DNA of 64,000 nucleotides, taken from NCBI GenBank assembly GCA_021399435.1, contig JAJTUP010000032.1, positions 372,001 through 436,000 on the forward strand, read 5' to 3'. Both the position numbers and the translations under genes were made by a program. A model generated the notes under the pieces. It was not told the origin of the DNA. It saw only the letters and a program-made list of their open reading frames with translations, and searched no databases. Source of the DNA: Diaporthe sp. PMI_573 (lineage: Eukaryota > Ascomycota > Sordariomycetes > Diaporthales > Diaporthaceae). Positions 57,571 through 64,000 of the stretch are shown piece after piece; position 1 is the stretch's first letter; each line of letters starts with the position of its first letter.

Positions 57571-58879
57571 ATGCCGTCTTCCTTCGCAGATTACCTCTGT
57601 GATGAGGAATCCATAGAAGAAAGGTTAACAACCAAAGCTGATCAGCAAGGCGAGCTAGGTGCCGGCGACTTTCAAGTGTTTGCACAGCCGTCGATTCGCC
57701 CAGTAGAACCCACAAGCTATCCAGGGTCTGTCCAATTTTCAATTGAGATCGAATTCAGTCATACATGTACTGAAAACATTCGGCGGATCAAGACGTTGCT
57801 AACAAGTCCCAGCACCGCTGAATCGACACGGAGAAAGTGTTCCAATCTCGACGCCATCAAGGTTTCCGTAGCCCCTCTTACAAAGAGTACTCTCCAGCTC
57901 TTGGAGAAAATGGCTGAATCTAAGACGCCGAAAACATCGGAGAAGTCCGCGAGTCGAACCAGCTCAAAAACCAGAGCATCTCGACCCAGTTTAAGCACTG
58001 CTACTACAGAGAAGCCCCTCTCCACAACGGCCCCTGGGTTTGAGGACCGACTCCGCCAGAATGGTGTTCTGCGCCACGATGATCCTTGGCTAATGCCACC
58101 ATCGAACCTTGATCAGTTGGCCCAGCGATTTCATCGTAATAGGACCGGATCAACAGCGCCTTCAGAGGGGAAATATCGCATCTTCAGGGGGTTAGCTGCA
58201 GAAGCAAGCAATAAAGGGGAAGTGAGTGCAGCTATTGAGAGGTATTTGTTTAAAGACAACATGGATCCGGCATTTATAGCCGAGGGATACAGAGCAAAGC
58301 TGGACAAACAATGGCTCGATTACCCTAAGAATCAAGGCTTCAACAACGGACTTTTAAAGCCAAAGCCAGACTATGTCGAAGGATATAAACGGTCTATGTT
58401 TCCTCCAACTATCAGCGATTTGGGAGGTGCTATTACCCTTGATAACAAAGCAACAAACTTTATCGCATTACCTCACTTTGCTGCCGAATATAAAGGAAGA
58501 GACTCAAATTTACATACCGCCAGAGTCCAGGCAGGTTATGATGGAGCTGCTAGTAAGCAAGCCCAGCCCTCTCTTGATATCTACTGACTGTGGCCGTCTG
58601 AAAATGGCTTAACAATATGTTAATATATCTTTCCTCACAGTGTTGCATGGCCGAAGTATTGCATTACAGCATCTCGGAGGTACCGACGTGCAGAAACATG
58701 CTGCTGCAGTGACAGCGGTTACTGATGGCACAGTGTGGCATACATATGCTCAGTATCGAGATGTGGACCAGCAAACCGGCGACAAGGTGTACTATCAGTA
58801 TCCAGTTGATTCGGGCACTCTTGATACCTACAAAAACTTCCAAAAAGGCTATCAATTTCATTTTCACCAGAGATTCTGA
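57571..58879 (+). CDS. PD-(D/E)XK nuclease-like protein, DUF7924-type
   Basis: Two exons, 57571-58552 and 58641-58879 (88-bp intron, GTAAGC..CACAG), give 406 residues. The junction restores GYDGAAM. The N-terminal 200 residues are polar, Ser/Thr/Lys-rich and probably disordered. The C-terminal domain contains KPDYVEGY, then PHFAAEYKGRDSNLHTARVQ, then TDGTVWHTYAQYRD. The Pro-Asp and the Glu-Tyr-Lys triplet fit the PD..(D/E)XK catalytic pattern of restriction-endonuclease-like folds. I associate this with a fungal family listed as DUF7924, common and often multi-copy in ascomycetes and of unknown function. No neighbour suggests a substrate. Confidence 0.75.
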
Positions 58880-59158
58880 GTGAGCAAGGCGGTTGCCATT
58901 GTTCATTGTCTCGAGCCGTAACAAGTCTAGTCATTAACTCTATAGGCCGATCTATGTGATTGCAGATTATGTGTGGTAAAGATCGTAATTGGCAACACCT
59001 TGCCTCCAACCAGCATCCAATATCCTTTCAGAGAGAATTCGCACGCTACCAGCCCCTGAACCGTTTCCTGAACGACTCATAATGGACCAGGCACGCTTCT
59101 ATAGGCGATGATCTGCCTCCGGAAGACGAGACCATGATAGTCTTGAAGACGACTGGAC

Positions 59159-59659
59159 TTAGGCGGCGCAGGTGAAGCCACAGCTCTCGTCAGGCTCGAG
59201 GGCAGGCTCGTTGCGGCAGACGGCGACGTTGGGGTCCTTGCCTCCGCCCAGGACGCAGCAGCCCGAGGCACAGTTGGCGTCACTGGTGCACACGCCCGTG
59301 ACAAACTGGGCACCGTCGACGCCGACGTTGTTAGGTCCCTGGCCGTCGCCCAGACCGGTCGGGTTGCAGGCTGCGTCGTTGCCACCAGCAGCAGCGCCGC
59401 CAGCGTTGCCGCCTTGCTCGTTGCCACCGGCGCCACCTGCGCCACCCTGAGCATTTCCGGCGCCTCCAGCTCCGCCTTGAGCGTTGCCGGCACCTCCAGC
59501 TCCACCCTGTGCGTTGCCAGCAGCTCCTGTTGCCTGAGCGTCCTGGGCGTTGGCTACTCCGGTGGCTCCGGCTCCGTTTCCGTTACCGGCGTCGCACGGG
59601 GCGGCGATGACTCCGGTGGCGGCGAGGGCGAGGACAGCGATGAAGCGGTAAGAGACCAT
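59159..59659 (-). CDS. Secreted cysteine-rich protein, BAS2-like effector candidate
   Basis: A single exon of 166 residues. A signal peptide (MVSYRFIAVLALAATGVIA) precedes a low-complexity Gly/Ala/Asn/Gln region with tandem copies of AGNAQGGAGG at about residues 47-78. The C-terminal domain has GAQFVTGVCTSDANCASGCC and ends in CGFTCAA; the mature protein has nine cysteines. The C-terminal pattern (QF.TG.C.S...CASGCC) resembles the biotrophy-associated secreted protein 2 family of Magnaporthe and relatives. That assignment is from memory of the pattern. The Gly-rich insert is unusual for the family. Function would be extracellular, possibly at the host interface. Confidence 0.7.
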   Translation of the reverse strand: MVSYRFIAVLALAATGVIAAPCDAGNGNGAGATGVANAQDAQATGAAGNAQGGAGGAGNAQGGAGGAGNAQGGAGGAGGNEQGGNAGGAAAGGNDAACNPTGLGDGQGPNNVGVDGAQFVTGVCTSDANCASGCCVLGGGKDPNVAVCRNEPALEPDESCGFTCAA

Positions 59660-60733
59660 TTTGATTGGTAGGTGTTTGGAAAGGATGTGTGGTTATATAA
59701 TATGAATTAAGGTGTTAAGTAAGGTGGGTGGACTCCGGGTCTCACTAGTGAATGATAGGCTGGTTGTTGGTGTTGTTGGTGTTGGTGTGGATGATGATGA
59801 GAAATTCTGTCTGGAGATGTGGAACGGAACACAGGATTTAAATATAACAAATGGCCCCATTCGCTCGGCAGAGTATGCAACACTTCAGACGAGGTAAAGT
59901 CGCTCCTCAACCAAGACGTCATGAGGCCAACGCGGTGCAGGACCTTGCGCGACGAGGCAAGACGTCAGAAGAGAGAATATCAAACGGGTTTGAATACCGG
60001 CCGACAATCTCGGGGTTTGCAAGGAGGAAGAGACGGAACCTAGTAAGGTAGCCGCCGGCCAGGAGCAAGACCCGTAGCTTATTCTCAGAGTCTGGACTCT
60101 TCCATCCAAGCAGGCCTCATATGAGGCCACTTGCAATAAGCATGTCAAACCTCTGGTGAGGTTGGCGTATCAGGCCGCGACGTATGTGCCGCCAAAGCTT
60201 GGGGGAGACCGGCCTGATACTGGCCACCGCTTGGCGTCAGCAGGCAGCGGGTGCAAATGACACAGCGATCAAATCCAGTTTCTTGCAAATTACCTGCTGG
60301 TCCAGCTTATCTCATCAAAATCAATAGTCTCATTTGCTTGAGGTCGATTACTTGGACTCGCTGCCTACTGAATTCATGCGTGATAATGGGCGATGATCCG
60401 GCCGTTTCGACTCGCGACTGGACTTCCGAGGGCCTGCAACGTCGCAGGGACTAGCACTCTGCCACAATCCTTCAGTCATCTTCTTTGCACCTGTACCGGA
60501 TTATTGCCCACATAACTCTTTTGGTCGTTTGGCTGTACGCGAAATATGTGCTTCTTCACTTTTACAGCTCTGCCAAGCGCTTCCAGTCTGGAGCATAATT
60601 ATTATCAAGATATTATCATCTGAGCTCGGTGGATTGGGAAAGATTGCAAATATCTTCAGTACTAGTTTGTGCTTGAATACGTATTGAACGGAAGACTGTA
60701 TGGTAATATACAGGGCTCGCGGCTCGTATAATA
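59660..60733. other. Intergenic stretch upstream of the BAS2-like gene
   Basis: No gene supported. TTATATAATA lies at about 59692-59701 upstream of the minus-strand start, and CT-poor tandem GTTGGTGTT runs lie near 59764-59795. The frames 59819-60051 (plus) have no features. Confidence 0.4.
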
Positions 60734-61215
60734 TTATAAACAGGTATTATTGCTGTATCTTGATGCTCGGAGGATAAAGTGGTATCGAGACAAATCGACG
60801 GTATTCGGCGGATCCAATGAAGTGAACCCTGCTGGGTGAACAATGGCTCTTTGTCGTATGAATTCATCATTGTTTATGAGCAGTTGGCAAGGCCAAATCC
60901 GATAGGAATACATCCGTTGCCAGCTGTCACGCAGGCATGGCCCTATGATACGTTCTATCAGCGAGTATCTCCGACCGAATTCCGGGGAGCAACCGACCTC
61001 TCCACAAGAAAGGACCATCTGCCCCGCATCTGAGCCACTGGGAACGCACGTTCCGAGATCGCCGCCTTTGGGAAGCTCGCAGTTCTATTGAACAATCGAG
61101 TGTTAGCATGCGCACCGCTTGAATGAATGAGAACAAGCCTGTTCACTGTGGATCTTACCCAGTAGCCGAGGACGGCAGGAACAATGAAGAACAGAGCCGA
61201 GATAGAGAGCTTCAT
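60734..61215 (-). CDS. Small secreted cysteine-containing protein
   Basis: Two exons, 61215-61159 and 61084-60734 (74-bp intron, GTAAGA..AATAG), give 135 residues. Exon one is almost exactly a signal peptide (MKLSISALFFIVPAVLGYW). Exon two begins NCELPKGGDLGTCVPSG and contains CGEVGC, giving seven cysteines. A TATATA at 61339-61344 lies about 125 bp upstream of the start, a sensible promoter position. The last 70 residues are less protein-like, so a further intron or an earlier stop is possible. I do not recognise a family; size and cysteine content fit an effector or antimicrobial-type secreted protein. Confidence 0.5.
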
Positions 61216-61338
61216 CTTTCCTGTGGTGATAATAAATGCTTGATACTTTAGAAGTTGCTTAGATGTTTGATTTTGTGCCTTAGCATGTGAGAACAAGCAG
61301 TCCCCACCTACGATTAATGCTACTCACCCCTACAAGCT

Positions 61339-61344
61339 ATATAT
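61339..61344 (-). promoter_or_regulatory. TATA-like box upstream of the small secreted protein
   Basis: The palindromic TATATA lies about 125 bp upstream of the ATG at 61215, leaving room for a leader of about 90 bp. The assignment rests on position only. Confidence 0.35.
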
Positions 61345-61741
61345 AAGTAATGCTATTTTCTCCTGCCAAGACTTTTTCAACACAGAATTGATAAGGAGTG
61401 GGTATTTAAAGCGGCCTACACGTGGTACAGCCTCTCATGACATATGTCCGGGTAGGGGTGTTGACTCATTGTACTGTGGCTGAACGCTATGCGAGCTTTG
61501 TGGATACATTTCGAAACGGGTTAGCTCTGGTGTCATGCCATCGCGGTTCTTGAGTTCTTGGTTATAATTCGAGCGTAGGCACTGAATGATAGCACAATGT
61601 TTGGTTTAGGGCTCAGATGATTCACCAGGCCAGTAGTACGATTATCGCACGAACGATGATGATGAGTGACAACGAAGAGCCAATTCAATTTTCACTATCC
61701 GCTAAGAACAAAAGTTCGTAGAAATTGCAACGAATGGAACA
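61345..61741. other. Intergenic stretch
   Basis: No gene supported. It is upstream of the small secreted gene and downstream of the AAA ATPase gene. Confidence 0.5.
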
Positions 61742-64000
61742 TCAGTCAAGCTTGTCTTGCTGGAACGAGTTCCGCAAGGCCAAGTCCATATCACCTCCCC
61801 GCGTCTCCCTCATGTGCCTCTCAAAAGACTGCGTCGACAGCTGGACCTTCTCAAAGAGAGTGCGATCCAGCACGGGCCCAGCAGGCCCCTGCTGGCCGCG
61901 GCTCCTCGCCAGCGCCACCTGGTCGGTGTAGGCGTGGCGGGCCAGGCTGCTCGTGATCTGGAAGGCGTTGCGGATCTGGCGGCCGTTCCAGCAGCCCGAC
62001 AGGCGCGCGTGCTCCTCGTAGTGCTTGCTGGCAAAGTCGACAATCTCGGCCTCCTTGATCAGCAGGGCCGGCTCGCCCGTGAGCTGGTGCCGCTGCGACT
62101 CGATCTCGCGCAGCTTGGCCACGTTGAGGCGGAAGATGTCGCGCGTCTGCGCCTTGTCCAGGGGCGGGTAGTACAGCGACATGTGGATGCGCGACCTGAA
62201 GGCGTCGTCGATGGTGCCCACGCGGTTCGTGGTCAGGAAGAGGATGCCGTTGTAGTATTCGAGCACGCGCAGGAAGACCGAGACGAGGGCGTTGCGCTTC
62301 ATGTCCTGCTTGGATCGCTGCGACAGGAAGACGTCGGCCTCGTCGAGCAGGAGCACGCAATCCCACATGTGTGCCAGGCGGAACACGTTGGTCAGGGACC
62401 TTTCGACCTCGGATGGCGACAGGCCCAGGTCGCCGCAGGTGATGACGAACAGGGGCTTCTGGTTCTCCATAGCCACGGCCTCGGCGGTGGCTGTCTTACC
62501 CACACCAGGAACTCCGTGCAAGAGAACAACGAGACCTCTGCCTTTGCCCTGGATGAGATCCTGGCTGGGACCTTCGGCGGCAATGTCGATATACTTTCGC
62601 TCGATGGTCTTCTTCTCGAAGTGAGAGCCCACGAGGCCACGGACGATTTCCTTGTAGTCCTTCAAGATGCGCAGGTTCTCAAAGACCCCCTGCTCACGGC
62701 GGATCGGCTTCAGGGAGTTGATGTCGATGGGCACGAAGCGGCGCTCGCGTAGGACGTAGGCGAACATTCGCTTGGGGAGAAGGACGAGGTCCTCCTCGCA
62801 GAGTTCCATCGGCTCCGAAAATTTGACCTGGCGGGTGCTCCGGCCCGAGTTGCGGACGCGCTGGCTCAGGAAGGAGTCCGTGGCCAGGTTCTCGCGACGC
62901 TGTCGCAGCTCGACGCCGTCCGCCATCTGAATGATCTCGGTCTGTGCGAAGGCGAGCTTGGAGCGAGAGCCGTTCAGCCACTGCTGGATCTTCATCTCGT
63001 CCTCCTCGAAGTTGCAGGTAATAGGCTTGATGGATTTGGGCCGGTGGAAGTTGGGCCGCCAGTCCGAGTTCCGCTGGTACGCTTCGTTCATGTCGACGAT
63101 CACGTCGCTTTCAACGTACTCGGGGTGGCGCCAGTACTGGCCGTCCTCGTTGCGGAGGACCTCTGCATCGCGGTCATTGTAGTCGTACGGGTCGTGGGGC
63201 GGGTTGCGGGTGACGGTCCACGCGTTGTAGGCCTGGTGTCGCTCCTTGGGGCTCAGGTACCTCGCGAAGTCGCTGCCCTGCTTCTTGTGGCTCTCGAGGA
63301 TCTGCTCGTGGTTCTCGGCGAAGCGGATGGGGAACACCTCGAGCGAGTCTATAGGTCGCTCTCCCGGGAAAGAGTCGATGAAGAACTTGTGGCGGACGGC
63401 TCCGAACTCGGCACCGTCATGATCGATGTAGTAGGCACAGATGGTGAACCTCTCATCTTCGTTGTCCTCGCGGAAATCTTCGAGCCACGCATAGCCTGCC
63501 TTTGGGTATTTGACTGTGGCATCGTTGGTTAGTATATCATGTCAAGTTACCACAGCAGAAAAGTACTGACTGTCTGGTTGAGGGCTTTTCACTCGGTACA
63601 CTCGCCAAAGCTCGTGGTACCGCCCGCTGTTGTCGTTGCTGGCGGGCATATGGATCAAGTCTCCGACACGGAACAGCGACCAGAGATCCTCGTAGCGAAC
63701 CTTGGTTTCCGTTGTGCCATCGTACTGGTTGTATAGAGGCATGACTTCGTTTTCGACGAAGTTCACGTAGCAGCGCATGTCCCGGAGCGCCTGGACCCCG
63801 TCCATGATGATCTCCTGATCCTCTGTGTTGGAATCGACCGACTGGAGGGACTTTCGGTCTTCGTCGTCATCATAGTCTTCGTCATCACTCGCAGAATCGT
63901 CGGCCCCCTCCTCACCCTGCGCAGCAGCCTTGGGAGGCTCGACGCTGGGCTCATCGATGAACTCGATTTCTTCAGCAGCCTCGGCAGAAGACCCGGAGTC
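61742..64000 (-). CDS. AAA ATPase with N-terminal DUF7025-like domain, 5' partial
   Basis: The last exon is 63513-61742. A 57-bp intron (63570-63514, GTCAGT..CACAG) joins it to an exon open from 63571 to the window edge, so the start is missing. The visible N-terminus is very acidic (SASDDEDYDDDEDRKS). A region with RYEDLWSLFRVGDLI, WRVYRVKS and FTICAYYIDHDGAEFG follows and fits the DUF7025 domain that precedes AAA in fungal proteins. The AAA module has Walker A HGVPGVGKTATAE, Walker B VLLLDEADVFL, sensor TTNRVG and an arginine-finger region AFRSRIHMSLYYPP. It is a putative ATP-driven remodelling protein with unknown client. GC content is visibly higher than in neighbouring genes. Confidence 0.88.

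Noticed and set aside
1..64000. CRISPR arrays, bacterial operons, rRNA or tRNA genes
   Set aside because: The window is eukaryotic. The only regular repeats are the coding 48-bp units, LTRs and local duplications, and I saw no cloverleaf or rRNA sequence by eye.

Overview
The window is from a filamentous ascomycete (Pezizomycotina). Genes carry short spliceosomal introns (about 43-173 bp, GT..AG, several with a CTAAC-type branch site). It also holds a very large fungal NRPS, UstYa/DUF3328 proteins, a DUF3433 membrane protein, fungal small secreted proteins and a copia retrotransposon. The secreted cysteine-rich proteins, one resembling the BAS2 effector family, hint at a plant-associated species, but I cannot name the organism.

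Layout. 1-680: left flank with one small hydrophobic ORF. 681-8150: a complete Ty1/copia element on the minus strand, with LTRs identical by eye, a 5-bp target duplication and one uninterrupted gag-pol frame, so a recent insertion. 9393-26892: one three-exon, five-module NRPS (minus). 28623-43748: associated genes, namely three UstYa/DUF3328-type proteins, a MIO-type phenylalanine ammonia-lyase/aminomutase homologue, a small secreted dibasic-site protein, a Kex2-type repeat peptide precursor (KEP/RiPP-like) and a full ABCC transporter. 45864-46781: a DUF8021-like secreted protein. 48830-52983: a DUF3433-like membrane protein. 53805-55310: an APH-fold kinase-like protein. 55580-56760: decayed repeats. 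57571-58879: a PD-(D/E)XK-like (DUF7924-type) protein. 59159-61215: two small secreted cysteine-containing proteins. 61742-64000: an AAA ATPase whose N-terminus runs off the window.

How the genes may work together. A five-module NRPS with a terminal condensation domain, a phenylalanine aminomutase candidate, several UstYa-family proteins and an ABC exporter is the known gene set of the cyclochlorotine/astin family of cyclic pentapeptides. There the aminomutase supplies beta-phenylalanine, and UstYa proteins chlorinate proline, move an acyl group and hydroxylate. I infer a related cyclic pentapeptide here; the exact product is not readable by eye.

The most unusual feature is inside the same block. 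A secreted precursor (37529-37909) holds six copies of one peptide separated by Lys-Arg sites, its codons varying only silently within the core, next to a UstYa-type gene. The core has no aromatic residue and no cysteine, so it does not fit the Tyr-crosslinked dikaritin pattern. It is either a novel UstYa-modified RiPP or an unmodified secreted signalling/structural peptide sharing a locus with an NRPS cluster.
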